From positions 27,791 through 91,790 of the forward strand of contig DAICZP010000113.1 in the NCBI GenBank assembly GCA_027311065.1: a stretch of 64,000 nt of DNA. The letters are read 5' to 3'. A program made the position numbers and the translations under genes. This document shows positions 9,631 to 17,608 of this stretch, in pieces (position 1 is the stretch's first letter; each line of letters starts with the position of its first letter). Source of the DNA: Thiomonas sp. (GTDB lineage Bacteria; Pseudomonadota; Gammaproteobacteria; Burkholderiales; Burkholderiaceae_C). The notes under the pieces are model-generated. The model saw nothing but the letters and a program-made list of their open reading frames with translations. It was not told the origin of the DNA and searched no databases.

Positions 9631-9866
9631 CGAATTGATAAATTGAATTTCCGCTATTGTCCACCGAAAAAGATGGATTCAATGCACGCAACCATTCGCA
9701 ACATCCGGTTTGCCTGCGGCGGCTCGCGGGTGGGGCCGGAGACGCTGCGTACGCATTCCCATGCTGGCGAAAAGTTTGGGGGAACTTAGGGATTTGGCAG
9801 GACTCCATCAAGCTCGGGCAGCCGGTGCCGCGATGCCGTGGTTCCGGTTCTTCGTCGCCCGAGTAG
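9631..9866. other. Intergenic region between the LysR gene and the isc promoter
   Basis: No convincing gene was found here. Short ORFs in several frames lack ribosome sites and family features. The part next to 9630 (AATTGATAAATTGAATTTCCG) is AT-rich and likely carries the LysR-gene promoter and possible autoregulatory site. Confidence 0.5.
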
Positions 9867-9884
9867 TTGACAATTTCAGTTGGG
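9867..9884 (+). promoter_or_regulatory. Probable IscR type 1 operator (autorepression site)
   Basis: TTGACAATTTCAGTTGGG fits the published type 1 IscR consensus core YYGACTRWWWYAGTCRRS at all but two positions. It overlaps the -35 element, which suits repression by [2Fe-2S]-IscR. The call is by eye against the E. coli consensus; no binding data exist for this site. Confidence 0.55.
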
Positions 9885-9896
9885 ATCTGCTAAAGT
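9867..9896 (+). promoter_or_regulatory. iscR promoter (-35 TTGACA, -10 TAAAGT)
   Basis: TTGACA at 9867-9872 and TAAAGT at 9891-9896 are separated by 18 bases, and a TGC precedes the -10 box. This lies about 95 bases upstream of the iscR ATG and is the only good sigma70-like element in the region. Confidence 0.7.
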
Positions 9897-9989
9897 CCCA
9901 CTGAATTCGTCAGGTATTGCGTGTGCGTGCTCCTGTCGAATCGACGCTTTGGATCGCGACGCGCTTGTTCATCATTTCTGGAGACCACC

Positions 9990-10532
9990 ATGCGACTGAC
10001 GACCAAAGGGCGCTTTGCCGTGACGGCCATGATCGATGTGGCTATGCGCCAACATTTCGGACCCGTCACGCTGGCAAGCATCAGCCAACGCCAGCATATT
10101 TCGCTTTCCTACCTTGAGCAGCTGTTCGGCAAGCTTCGCCGGCACGAACTCGTCGAATCCGTGCGCGGACCGGGCGGCGGCTACAGCCTGGCGCGCAAGC
10201 CGGAGGAGATCAGCATCGCCGACGTCATCATCGCCGTCGACGAGCCTCTGGACGCCACCCAGTGCGGCGGGAAGGGCAGCTGTCTTGGCGAGGACAGTGG
10301 CGAAGGGCGCTGCATGACCCACGACCTCTGGTCGGCCCTCAACAACCGCATGGTGGAGTTTCTCGATTCAGTCAATCTGAAGACCATGGTTGACCAGAAT
10401 CTTGCACAGGGCGTGTCGGTCGAGGAAGTGACGATCGTTCGCAAGCCGGTGGCGCCGTTGCCTGCGGCGAAGCCTGCCAAGGTACGTGCACCCAACTCGG
10501 TGTTCAACCTGGCACAGAACCTGAATGGATGA
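9990..10532 (+). CDS. iscR: Iron-sulfur cluster regulator IscR (Rrf2 family)
   Basis: A 180-residue Rrf2-family regulator that senses cluster status through a bound [2Fe-2S] centre and controls the isc operon. MRLTTKGRFAVTAMIDVA is the classic N-terminus; the winged helix with GPGGGYSLAR lies around residues 59-69. The cluster ligands are Cys92, Cys98 and Cys108 with His111. In E. coli the third Cys is 104 and the His is 107, so this protein has four extra residues between the second and third cysteine (LGEDSGEGR). It is the first gene of iscRSUA-hscBA-fdx. Confidence 0.95.
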   Translation: MRLTTKGRFAVTAMIDVAMRQHFGPVTLASISQRQHISLSYLEQLFGKLRRHELVESVRGPGGGYSLARKPEEISIADVIIAVDEPLDATQCGGKGSCLGEDSGEGRCMTHDLWSALNNRMVEFLDSVNLKTMVDQNLAQGVSVEEVTIVRKPVAPLPAAKPAKVRAPNSVFNLAQNLNG

Positions 10533-10538
10533 TGGCCC

Positions 10539-10560
10539 GCGGGGCCGTCCGCGGCCCCGC
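10539..10560 (+). other. Stable hairpin between iscR and iscS
   Basis: GCGGGGCC and GGCCCCGC form an 8-bp perfect stem with a 6-base loop, starting 6 bases after the iscR stop. There is no T-run, so it is unlikely to be a full terminator. A structured iscR-iscS spacer is known in E. coli, where it stabilises the iscR part of the mRNA; the same role is inferred here. Confidence 0.5.
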
Positions 10561-10613
10561 ATCAGGAAGCATCAAGCCCAACCCCAGAGAAACTCGAGAG
10601 AGCGTTCCGAACC

Positions 10614-11834
10614 ATGTCCACCACTCCCCACTTTCCCATCTACCTTGACTACGGCGCCACCAGCCCGGTCGATCCTCGCGTTGTCGATGCGATGATCCCA
10701 TGGTTGCGCGAGCATTTCGGCAACCCCGCGTCGCGCAGTCACGCATGGGGCTGGGAGGCGGAGGATGCGGTCGAGAACGCGCGCTCGCAGGTGGCGGCGC
10801 TCGTCCATTGCGACCCGAAGGAAATCGTCTGGACGTCGGGAGCGACGGAGTCCATCAACCTCGCCCTGAAAGGCGCGGCGCATTTCTATCAGGGGCGCGG
10901 CAAGCACATCGTGACCCTGAAAACCGAGCACAAGGCCGTGCTCGACAGCTGCCGGGAGCTCGAACGCCAGGGTTTCGAGGTCACCTATCTCGATGTGCAG
11001 CCTGACGGTCTTGTCGATCTCGACCAATTCAGGTCTGTGCTGCGTTCCGACACCATTCTCGCGTCCGTGCTCCTGGTCAACAACGAGATCGGCGTGATCC
11101 AGGATATCCAGACAATTGGCACCATCTGCCGCGAGCGCGGGGTGCTGCTTCACGTCGACGCTGCGCAGGCGACGGGGAAGGTCGTGATCGACTTGAGCAA
11201 CAGCCCGGTCGACCTGATGAGCCTGGCGTCGCACAAGACGTATGGTCCGAAAGGCATCGGCGCGTTGTTCGTGCGTCGCAAGCCGCGCGTGCGCATCGAG
11301 GCGCAGATGCACGGCGGTGGCCACGAACGCGGCATGCGTTCCGGAACCCTGCCCACACACCAGATCGTCGGCATGGGAGAGGCTTATCGCATCGCCAAAG
11401 CCGAAATGGGTACCGAAATCGAGCGCATCCGCATGTTGCAGACGCGCCTGCTCGCGGGACTGCGCCAGATCGACGAGGTTTATATCAACGGCAATCTCGA
11501 GCGTCGGGTGCCGCATAACGTCAACGCCAGCTTCAATTTTGTCGAAGGCGAGTCGCTGATCATGGCGATCAAGGGCATCGCAGTGTCCAGCGGGTCAGCA
11601 TGCACCTCCGCCAGCCTGGAGCCGTCGTACGTGTTGCGCGCCCTTGGCCGCAGCGACGAGCTCGCGCACTCCTCGCTGCGCATGACCATCGGCCGCTTCA
11701 CCACGGAGGCCGAGATCGACTATGCCATCAATCTGCTGAAGGAAAAGGTGGCGAAGCTTCGCGAACTTTCTCCCCTGTGGGAAATGCACCAGGACGGAAT
11801 TGACATCGCCACCATCGAGTGGGCGGCGCACTGA
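10614..11834 (+). CDS. iscS: Cysteine desulfurase IscS
   Basis: PLP-dependent desulfurase that removes sulfur from cysteine as an enzyme persulfide and passes it to IscU and other acceptors such as TusA (encoded at 59961). The length of 406 residues is normal. The PLP lysine is Lys208 in [12 protein letters not shown], and the persulfide-forming Cys330 lies in [16 protein letters not shown], matching E. coli Lys206 and Cys328. GAGAGAG precedes the start. Second gene of the isc operon. Confidence 0.97.
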   Translation: MSTTPHFPIYLDYGATSPVDPRVVDAMIPWLREHFGNPASRSHAWGWEAEDAVENARSQVAALVHCDPKEIVWTSGATESINLALKGAAHFYQGRGKHIVTLKTEHKAVLDSCRELERQGFEVTYLDVQPDGLVDLDQFRSVLRSDTILASVLLVNNEIGVIQDIQTIGTICRERGVLLHVDAAQATGKVVIDLSNSPVDLMSLASHKTYGPKGIGALFVRRKPRVRIEAQMHGGGHERGMRSGTLPTHQIVGMGEAYRIAKAEMGTEIERIRMLQTRLLAGLRQIDEVYINGNLERRVPHNVNASFNFVEGESLIMAIKGIAVSSGSACTSASLEPSYVLRALGRSDELAHSSLRMTIGRFTTEAEIDYAINLLKEKVAKLRELSPLWEMHQDGIDIATIEWAAH

Positions 11835-11905
11835 GACTTGCGGCGACCACGCTCGCGGCATGACCGTGGACCACCATCCACGGCAAACGATCAACGGAGG
11901 ACATC

Positions 11906-12337
11906 ATGGCTTACAGCGACAAGGTTATCGACCACTATGAAAACCCGCGCAATGTCGGTTCCTTTGCGAAGGACGACCCGACCGTCGGGACTGGCATGGT
12001 CGGCGCTCCGGCGTGCGGCGATGTGATGAAGCTGCAAATCAAGGTGAACGCGCAAGGCGTCATCGAGGACGCCCGGTTCAAGACGTACGGCTGTGGTTCG
12101 GCCATTGCGTCATCGAGCCTGGTCACCGAGTGGGTCAAGGGTAAGAGCCTTGATGATGCGATGACGATTCGCAATACCCAGATCGCCGAGGAATTGGCGC
12201 TGCCGCCGGTGAAAATCCACTGTTCGATTCTCGCCGAAGATGCGATCAAGGCAGCGGTGAAAGACTACCGCTCGCGTGTGGCGTCGCCTGCGCAGGTCGC
12301 AGCCCCGGAAGCCACCGGCGTCGCCGCAGTTGCCTGA
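11906..12337 (+). CDS. iscU: Iron-sulfur cluster assembly scaffold IscU
   Basis: Scaffold on which [2Fe-2S] clusters are built before transfer by the HscA/HscB chaperones. All three ligand cysteines are present at the standard positions: Cys37 (APACGDV), Cys63 (YGCGSA) and Cys106 ([11 protein letters not shown]). The PPVK segment just before Cys106 is the HscA recognition sequence (LPPVK). At 143 residues it is slightly longer than E. coli IscU (128), the extra being an Ala/Pro-rich tail. GGAGG lies 7 bases before the ATG. Confidence 0.97.
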   Translation: MAYSDKVIDHYENPRNVGSFAKDDPTVGTGMVGAPACGDVMKLQIKVNAQGVIEDARFKTYGCGSAIASSSLVTEWVKGKSLDDAMTIRNTQIAEELALPPVKIHCSILAEDAIKAAVKDYRSRVASPAQVAAPEATGVAAVA

Positions 12338-12365
12338 AGCCGACGCCATTGAAGGAGTACGGATC

Positions 12366-12689
12366 ATGGCCATCACCTTGACCGAAAGTGCAGCCCAGCA
12401 CGTCGAACGCTACCTTGTCCAGCGTGGCAAGGGCGTAGGTGTGCGGCTCGGCGTCAAGACCACGGGCTGCTCCGGTCTTGCTTACAAGCTGGAGTACGCA
12501 GACGCAATCGAGCCCGAGGACCAGGTGTTTGAAAGCCATGGTGTGAAGGTCCTGATTGATCCCAAGAGCCTTGGTTACCTGAACGGCACCGAACTGGATT
12601 TTGTCCGCGAGGGTCTCCAGCAAGGTTTCAAGTTCAACAATCCGAATGAGCGCGACCGCTGCGGATGCGGTGAGTCGTTCCGGGTCTGA
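12366..12689 (+). CDS. iscA: A-type iron-sulfur carrier IscA
   Basis: A 107-residue A-type carrier that receives clusters and delivers them to apo-proteins. The three conserved cysteines are Cys35 (TTGCSGLAY), Cys99 and Cys101 (CGCGESF). AAGGAG precedes the ATG by 7 bases. It sits 28 bases after iscU in the usual isc order, and its stop is only a few bases before hscB. Confidence 0.96.
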   Translation: MAITLTESAAQHVERYLVQRGKGVGVRLGVKTTGCSGLAYKLEYADAIEPEDQVFESHGVKVLIDPKSLGYLNGTELDFVREGLQQGFKFNNPNERDRCGCGESFRV

Positions 12690-12696
12690 GGGCGTG

Positions 12697-13338
12697 ATGG
12701 AGGTTCCTGGCCAGCATCAACCCGCGGCGGCGCTCAGCCTTGCGTCGGATTACTTTGCGTTATTTGCACTTCCGCGTCGCTTTGCGCTCGATGTCGAGGC
12801 ACTGACGCAGGCTTGGCGCCATCTGCAGGCTGCGGTTCACCCGGACCGATTCGCCGGTGCAGGTGCTGCCCAGGCGCGGTTGGCCATGCAGTGGTCGAGC
12901 CAGGTCAATGAGGCGTACCGGACTCTGAAGGATCCACAGTCTCGCGCTGCCTATCTTTGCGAGTTGCGCGGTGCTCCCATCGATGCGCAGCGAAACACGG
13001 CAATGCCGACGAGCTTTCTCATGCAGCAGATGGCGTGGCGGGAGGAACTGGCTGAAGCGCGCGAGCAGGGAGCGGATCATGCGCGCGAGCGCTTGGCGCG
13101 GGAGGTCGAAGCGGCGCGGGAAGCCACGCTCGCCGGTCTGCGCGTGTTGCTCGATGACGCCCCGGACGATCGGCAGGCTGCATTGTCCGCCGCCGATCAG
13201 GTTCGGGTACTGATGTTCATCGATCGGTTCCGCCAGGATCTCGCGCTCCGCCCGCGACAGGGGTCGCTGACGCCGAACCATGCGAGCGGGCACCCACAAG
13301 TCCAGGCAATGCCCAGCGTTGGCCAGCGAGCCGCCTGA
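12697..13338 (+). CDS. hscB: Co-chaperone HscB (J-domain protein)
   Basis: Co-chaperone that brings IscU to HscA and stimulates its ATPase. The N-terminal J domain includes the HPD motif at AAVHPDRFAG, followed by the C-terminal three-helix IscU-binding part. At 213 residues it is longer than E. coli HscB (171), with an unusual 30-residue tail. The start is set at ATG 12697 because GAGGG at 12688 fits it; GTG 12694 is possible. It follows iscA by 7 bases. Confidence 0.93.
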   Translation: MEVPGQHQPAAALSLASDYFALFALPRRFALDVEALTQAWRHLQAAVHPDRFAGAGAAQARLAMQWSSQVNEAYRTLKDPQSRAAYLCELRGAPIDAQRNTAMPTSFLMQQMAWREELAEAREQGADHARERLAREVEAAREATLAGLRVLLDDAPDDRQAALSAADQVRVLMFIDRFRQDLALRPRQGSLTPNHASGHPQVQAMPSVGQRAA

Positions 13339-13388
13339 GCATCCGCCTTCAATGACATGACACGCGCGTCCATAGCGCGCGACCTTCC

Positions 13389-15272
13389 ATGGCACTTTTG
13401 CAGATTTCAGAACCTGGTCAGTCTCCGGACCCTCACCAGCGTCGTATCGCCCTGGGCATCGACCTTGGGACCACCCATTCGCTGGTCGCCGTGGTGCGCA
13501 GTGGCGTCGCCGAATGCCTGCCCGATTTTCATGGGCGCGTATTGTTGCCGTCCGCGGTACGGTATGCGCATCATCATGCGCCCGTCGTTGGCTGGGAGGC
13601 GCTGGCGGCGCGGGCGGACGACCCCTGCAACACGATCGTATCGGCCAAGCGCATGATGGGCCGTGTGATGTCGGACGTCCTGGACGTCAACAGGCTGCCC
13701 TACGCATTCGTGGATCAGCCAGGCATGGTTGCGATACGGACGACCCAGGGTATCAAGACACCCATCGACGTGGCCGCGGACATCCTGCGTGCGCTGAAGG
13801 CGCGTGCCCTGGATGCGTTGGGTGATGAACCGGTTGGCGCCGTCATCACGGTGCCCGCGTACTTCGACGATGCGCAGCGGCAGGCCACCAAGGATGCGGC
13901 GCGCCTTGCCGGTCTCAGTGTGCTGCGCCTGATCAACGAGCCCACCGCCGCGGCGCTTGCGTATGGGCTCGATCAGGGCGCTGAGGGCCTTTATGCCATT
14001 TTTGACCTCGGGGGTGGGACCTTCGACGTCTCGGTTCTGCGGCTCACCCGTGGCGTGTTTGAAGTCATGGCCACGGGGGGCGATACCGCTTTGGGGGGAG
14101 ACGACTTCGATGCGCTGTTGGCGAACATGCTGGCGCGACGTGCGAACCTGGGCGAGGTGGACGCACGCACCCACGCCGCGCTGTTGTATGCCGCGCGTGA
14201 CGCCAAGCAGGCGCTGAGCGGGGTCGACACCGTCGAGGTACGGTTGCAGCTTCCGGGCGGGCAGCAGATCAACCAGCGCGTGTCGCGCGCGGATTTCGAC
14301 GCGTGCACGCGGGAACTGACCGCACGCACCATCGCCATGCTGGCATCGGTCCTCGAAGATGCCGGGGTCGACCGCGCTGCGCTGGCTGGAATCGTGCTTG
14401 TTGGCGGGTCGACGCGCATGCCGGTGGTGCGTGACGCCGTGCGGAATTTTTTCGGACGCGAGCCGCTGGTGGACCTTGATCCGGATCAGGTGGTCGCGAT
14501 CGGGGCGGCGCGGCAAGCGCACGCCCTGGCGGGCAACCACGGTGACGATCCGTTGCTTCTGGATGTCATTCCGCTGTCGCTGGGGCTCGAGACCATGGGC
14601 GGCTTGGTCGAGCGCATCATCCCGCGAAACACGACCATTCCCACGGCGAGGGCACAGGAATTCACCACGTTCAAGGATGGCCAGACGGCAATGGCGATTC
14701 ACGTCGTTCAGGGTGAGCGCGATCTCGTCGCCGATTGCCGCTCGCTGGCGCGCTTCGAACTGCGTGGTATTCCACCGATGGTTGCGGGAGGCGCGCGCAT
14801 TCTCGTGACTTTCCAGGTGGATGCCGATGGCTTGCTTGAGGTGAGCGCGCGCGAAAGCACGACCGGAGTCCAGGCTCATGTCGAAGTCAAGCCGAGCTAT
14901 GGCCTGAGCGATGCGCAGGTGGCTGAAATGCTGCGCGCAAGCTTCGGCTCCGTCGAAGCTGACGCGGCGGCCCGCGCGCTGCGAGAGGAGCGGGTCGATG
15001 CCGAGCGGCTTCTCGATGCAACCCGCGCAGCCATGCAGGCAGACGCGGACTTGCTCGACCCCGTGGCGCTGGATCGGATTCATGCGGCCATGGCCACGTT
15101 GGCACAGGCCGCGCGGGGTGATGATTACCTGGCGATCCGCGCGGCATGCGAGCGTCTTGCGCACGACACCGAGGAATTCGCGGCCCAGCGAATGAATCGA
15201 AGCATTCAGCGCGCGCTTGCGGGGCGCACGCTGGACAGCCTGGACGATGGACCCTACACCACGAAAGGCTGA
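13389..15272 (+). CDS. hscA: Fe-S assembly chaperone HscA (Hsp70 family)
   Basis: A specialised Hsp70 that drives cluster release from IscU using ATP. The ATPase domain opens with [14 protein letters not shown], includes the [13 protein letters not shown] phosphate loop and the GGSTRMPVV segment, and is followed by a substrate-binding domain from about residue 390. The length of 627 residues compares well with E. coli HscA (616). The long antisense ORF (741 aa) across this gene is a codon-bias shadow. Confidence 0.96.
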   Translation: MALLQISEPGQSPDPHQRRIALGIDLGTTHSLVAVVRSGVAECLPDFHGRVLLPSAVRYAHHHAPVVGWEALAARADDPCNTIVSAKRMMGRVMSDVLDVNRLPYAFVDQPGMVAIRTTQGIKTPIDVAADILRALKARALDALGDEPVGAVITVPAYFDDAQRQATKDAARLAGLSVLRLINEPTAAALAYGLDQGAEGLYAIFDLGGGTFDVSVLRLTRGVFEVMATGGDTALGGDDFDALLANMLARRANLGEVDARTHAALLYAARDAKQALSGVDTVEVRLQLPGGQQINQRVSRADFDACTRELTARTIAMLASVLEDAGVDRAALAGIVLVGGSTRMPVVRDAVRNFFGREPLVDLDPDQVVAIGAARQAHALAGNHGDDPLLLDVIPLSLGLETMGGLVERIIPRNTTIPTARAQEFTTFKDGQTAMAIHVVQGERDLVADCRSLARFELRGIPPMVAGGARILVTFQVDADGLLEVSARESTTGVQAHVEVKPSYGLSDAQVAEMLRASFGSVEADAAARALREERVDAERLLDATRAAMQADADLLDPVALDRIHAAMATLAQAARGDDYLAIRAACERLAHDTEEFAAQRMNRSIQRALAGRTLDSLDDGPYTTKG

Positions 15273-15275
15273 GGC

Positions 15276-15608
15276 ATGCCCATCATCACGATTCTCCCAA
15301 ACGAGGAATACTGCCCTGGTGGCGCCGTTGTCCAGGCGGACCGGGGAACGTCGATCTGCGAGGCGCTGCTCGAGCATGCAATTCCCATCGAACATGCGTG
15401 TGAAATGTCCTGCGCATGTACGACGTGCCACGTTGTGGTTCGAAAGGGGTACGGCTCGCTGGGCGAGCCCGATGAAAGCGAAGAGGATTTGCTCGACCGC
15501 GCGTGGGGGCTCGAGCCCACCTCGCGCCTGTCGTGTCAGGCCATCCTGAGTGATCAGGACGTCACGATCGAAATACCGAAATACTCCATCAATCATGCGA
15601 AGGAGTGA
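15276..15608 (+). CDS. fdx: ISC-type 2Fe-2S ferredoxin
   Basis: A 110-residue adrenodoxin-type ferredoxin that supplies electrons during cluster assembly. Cluster ligands Cys42, Cys48, Cys51 (C-x5-C-x2-C in ACEMSCACTTC) and Cys87 (RLSCQAI) match E. coli Fdx exactly; Cys46 is an extra. It starts 3 bases after hscA. The operon seems to end here, as no iscX was found downstream. Confidence 0.96.
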   Translation: MPIITILPNEEYCPGGAVVQADRGTSICEALLEHAIPIEHACEMSCACTTCHVVVRKGYGSLGEPDESEEDLLDRAWGLEPTSRLSCQAILSDQDVTIEIPKYSINHAKE

Positions 15609-15655
15609 ATGCGAACCCACGTCGGCACACATCGATCAGCAGTCCGCACCTGGCT

Positions 15656-16393
15656 TCATGCGGCGCGCTGCCGGTCGCGCTGGGGCTGCTGCGGTGCGGC
15701 GATAGCGGGATCCTCCAGCTCGGTGGCCAGGGCACGCAGGTAGCGGTGCATCATGAGGGTTCGCGCGCGGGCAAGACGTCGGCCCGCATTCGTCAGCATG
15801 TCGTCGTGAAGGCGCAGCAGCTTGTCATGAAAGCGGCGCACGATGGAATTGGTATTTCCAGGGTTAACCGCGGCGGCGCACCCGTCGCCGGCGGCGGGCT
15901 GCCACAGCGGCTCGCCAATGCGCGCACCGGCCATGAAGGCGCGGGCGATGCCAACCGCGCCGAGGGCGTCGAGCAGATCGGCGTCCCGCACCACACAGGC
16001 TTCCCTTGATGGCTGCGACCAGGCGAGATCGTCGCCTGCACAGCGATCGCGTTCGGTGAATCGAACGCAGGCGCAAATATGATCTGCTGTGGCTGCGTTA
16101 ACGCCGCCGGCGTCGTCGAGCACCGTGCGCACCGCTTGCTCCGCGCGAGCCGGGGAGACGTAAGCCCCCTCCTCGTGCTCGAGCAGCTGATGCATCGAAT
16201 GCAACAGGGCGCTGGCCCTGACGACGAAGGGATCCCCGCCTTCGTCGCGAACGATCCGGATGGCCTGATGTTCAACCCGCGCGAGATGCGCGAGGTCGTG
16301 CGCCACGCTGCGAGGATCGAACAACCCATGGATCGCCGCCCGTATGGCGGTCAGCGACTGCGACTGGATTCGGGTCATGGCATTGGATGACAT
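15656..16393 (-). CDS. HD-domain protein of the YedJ-like group with an altered HD dyad
   Basis: About 245 residues resembling YedJ-type HD phosphohydrolases: SVAHDLAHLARVEHQA (first metal His), ASALLHSMHQLLEHE (site of the usual HD dyad) and VRDADLLDALGAVGIARAF (last metal Asp). In the middle motif the expected LHD reads LHS, so a key metal-binding Asp is missing and activity is doubtful. The track's first codon is GTG 16432; ATG 16393 or 16378 are likelier, but none has a good ribosome site. It converges on fdx with a 47-base gap. Confidence 0.7.
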   Translation of the reverse strand: MSSNAMTRIQSQSLTAIRAAIHGLFDPRSVAHDLAHLARVEHQAIRIVRDEGGDPFVVRASALLHSMHQLLEHEEGAYVSPARAEQAVRTVLDDAGGVNAATADHICACVRFTERDRCAGDDLAWSQPSREACVVRDADLLDALGAVGIARAFMAGARIGEPLWQPAAGDGCAAAVNPGNTNSIVRRFHDKLLRLHDDMLTNAGRRLARARTLMMHRYLRALATELEDPAIAAPQQPQRDRQRAA

Positions 16394-16582
16394 GGCGGGC
16401 AAGAGGGATATCGAGGTGGTGATGACGCACACTGTGGTTTGTGTCGCCCTGCGGTGGTTTTGTTCCCGCTCCCATGTTCCAGCTTTTACGTCGCCGTGTC
16501 TGCGGTCGTCAGATCACTGCGCGCGGCTGATCATGCGGACCTGATGCTGGATCAACGCGACCGAGGCCCGGTGCTTTGAATA

Positions 16583-16954
16583 ATGGTGACGCGGTCACAA
16601 GGCATGTGCCGCTTCGCAGTTCCGCTCCATTGCAAAGGATGCCCGGTGATCGATGGTCATGGCTGGACGTTTCCGCTCGCGCTCGGTCTCGCGCTCGACG
16701 CTGGCATTGGCGGGTCGCCCCCACAGATGCGGGTCCACGCGTCTGACGCCGCGCTCACCCTCGGTGAGGCGCGAACCATCGCATTGAAGGCGGTGCCCGG
16801 TGGGTACATCGTTTCAGAGGAGTTGAACCATCCCGATCGCCAGGACGGTGGGACATTGCACTTCAGCTTTCAGATTCGGCGCGGCCGCGGTGCTTTCGAG
16901 GTGCGTATCAACGCAATGAGCGGAACGCCGACTGTGGGGTTGACACAAGCCTGA
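16583..16954 (+). CDS. Small PepSY-like domain protein
   Basis: A 123-residue ORF whose second half (LTLGEARTIALKAVPGGYIV, LHFSFQIRRGRGAFEVRINA) has the shape of a PepSY domain: a helix with EA..IALKAVPGG, then two strands. PepSY proteins are usually exported and may inhibit or sense proteases. No clean signal peptide or ribosome site is visible, so the start is uncertain. It sits alone between the HD gene and tRNA-Asp. Confidence 0.55.
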   Translation: MVTRSQGMCRFAVPLHCKGCPVIDGHGWTFPLALGLALDAGIGGSPPQMRVHASDAALTLGEARTIALKAVPGGYIVSEELNHPDRQDGGTLHFSFQIRRGRGAFEVRINAMSGTPTVGLTQA

Positions 16955-17020
16955 ACATCCAGCAAAATTGCGTTTTTCTTGCGCTTTCTTGCCAGTGCGC
17001 TTTGCAATGAAGACGCAATT

Positions 17021-17097
17021 GGAGTGGTAGTTCAGTTGGTTAGAATACCGGCCTGTCACGCCGGGGGTCGCGGGTTCGAGTCCCGTCCACTCCGCCA
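17021..17097 (+). tRNA. tRNA-Asp (GTC)
   Basis: A full 77-base cloverleaf with encoded CCA. The acceptor GGAGTGG pairs with CCACTCC, the anticodon GTC is at 17055-17057 in loop CTGTCAC, and the T-arm reads GCGGGTTCGAGTCCCGT. It is the left boundary (attachment site) of the island that follows. Confidence 0.97.
17049..17097 (+). repeat. Left direct repeat (attL-like) within the 3' part of tRNA-Asp
   Basis: Bases 17049-17097 recur at 25115-25163 with 48 of 49 matches, from the anticodon stem to the CCA end. This is the standard footprint of integration into a tRNA 3' end. Confidence 0.9.
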
Positions 17098-17123
17098 AGA
17101 ATATGCTGAGGAATCAGCAAGTT

Positions 17124-17150
17124 ACGAAGCCCGCCATGTGCGGGCTTCGT
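17124..17150. terminator. Perfect 11-bp hairpin downstream of tRNA-Asp
   Basis: ACGAAGCCCGC and GCGGGCTTCGT pair perfectly around loop CATGT. It follows the tRNA by 26 bases and is weakly T-rich after the stem (GCTTGT), so it may end the tRNA transcript. Confidence 0.55.
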
Positions 17151-17285
17151 GCTTGTCGGGGCCCGAAAGTTGTGTTTTTGAGGGCTCAGAGCAACCAGAT
17201 CTCAACCAGAGATCGGCCGGAATCACCAATGATCACTGGTGGGCACTTCCTTGACCGGTGGCGTCCCTCGGCAACTTCGGGTGGC

Positions 17286-17310
17286 AAAAGCCCCGGCCGT
17301 GGCCGGGGCG
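17286..17310 (-). terminator. Rho-independent terminator of the 40-codon ORF
   Basis: On the minus strand GCCCCGGCC and GGCCGGGGC form a 9-bp stem followed by TTTT. It lies 19 bases after the stop of the small ORF at 17329-17451. Confidence 0.75.
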
Positions 17311-17328
17311 CCTGAAGTCAAGAAACGA

Positions 17329-17451
17329 TCAGTGGAATAATTCCATCTGACCTGGGTAGGATCGGCAGTGCTCACGCACATGCTCGAACCGACCGAACCG
17401 GAAGCGCACGTAAGGATTGACGTGCACGGCCTTCGGGTACATGCACAGCAT
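17329..17451 (-). CDS. Small 40-residue protein of unknown function
   Basis: An ORF too short for the track: it begins MLCMYPKAVHVNPYVRF and ends with a TGA at 17329. It has a ribosome site (GAGGG about 8 bases before the ATG) and a textbook terminator just after the stop, which together argue that it is expressed. It is rich in Arg, Tyr, Phe and His and has two Cys; it is basic and not hydrophobic enough for a membrane protein. No family is recognised. It is the first gene inside the island next to tRNA-Asp. Confidence 0.5.
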   Translation of the reverse strand: MLCMYPKAVHVNPYVRFRFGRFEHVREHCRSYPGQMELFH

Positions 17452-17481
17452 GGTGTTATCCCTCGAAATTGAGGGCAAAGC

Positions 17482-17600
17482 TTGGCCCGACACCCCGGAG
17501 TCGCTATACTACGTGTGTTCCTTCAAGAACTGGTGTGGGTGGCGCGAGCCCTAACCGACGCCAAAAACGCCTCTGTCCTGGTACGACAGGGGCGTTTTCC
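17482..17600 (+). ncRNA. Candidate small RNA with its own promoter and terminator
   Basis: A good sigma70 promoter (TTGGCC, 17-base spacer, TATACT ending at 17510) is followed about 55 bases later by a 14-bp hairpin (AAAACGCCTCTGTC / GACAGGGGCGTTTT) and a T-rich tail. The expected transcript is roughly 17517-17600, about 85 bases, with no credible ORF of its own. The same hairpin could also terminate the minus-strand gene ending at 17609, so the alternative is a shared terminator plus a stray promoter. Confidence 0.45.
17564..17598. terminator. Bidirectional terminator hairpin
   Basis: A 14-bp stem with an A-rich left arm and T-rich right arm, placed 11 bases beyond the stop of the minus-strand gene at 17609. 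It can terminate both that gene and any plus-strand transcript from the promoter at 17482-17510. Confidence 0.8.
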
Positions 17601-17608
17601 TTTCCGCC

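Noticed and set aside
13407-15632. 741-residue minus-strand ORF opposite hscA
   Set aside because: It lies entirely antisense to hscA and fdx, has an odd His/Arg-rich composition and no family features: a high-GC codon shadow.
15605-16009. iscX or another gene directly after fdx on the plus strand
   Set aside because: The ORF is antisense to the HD-domain gene and does not resemble IscX.
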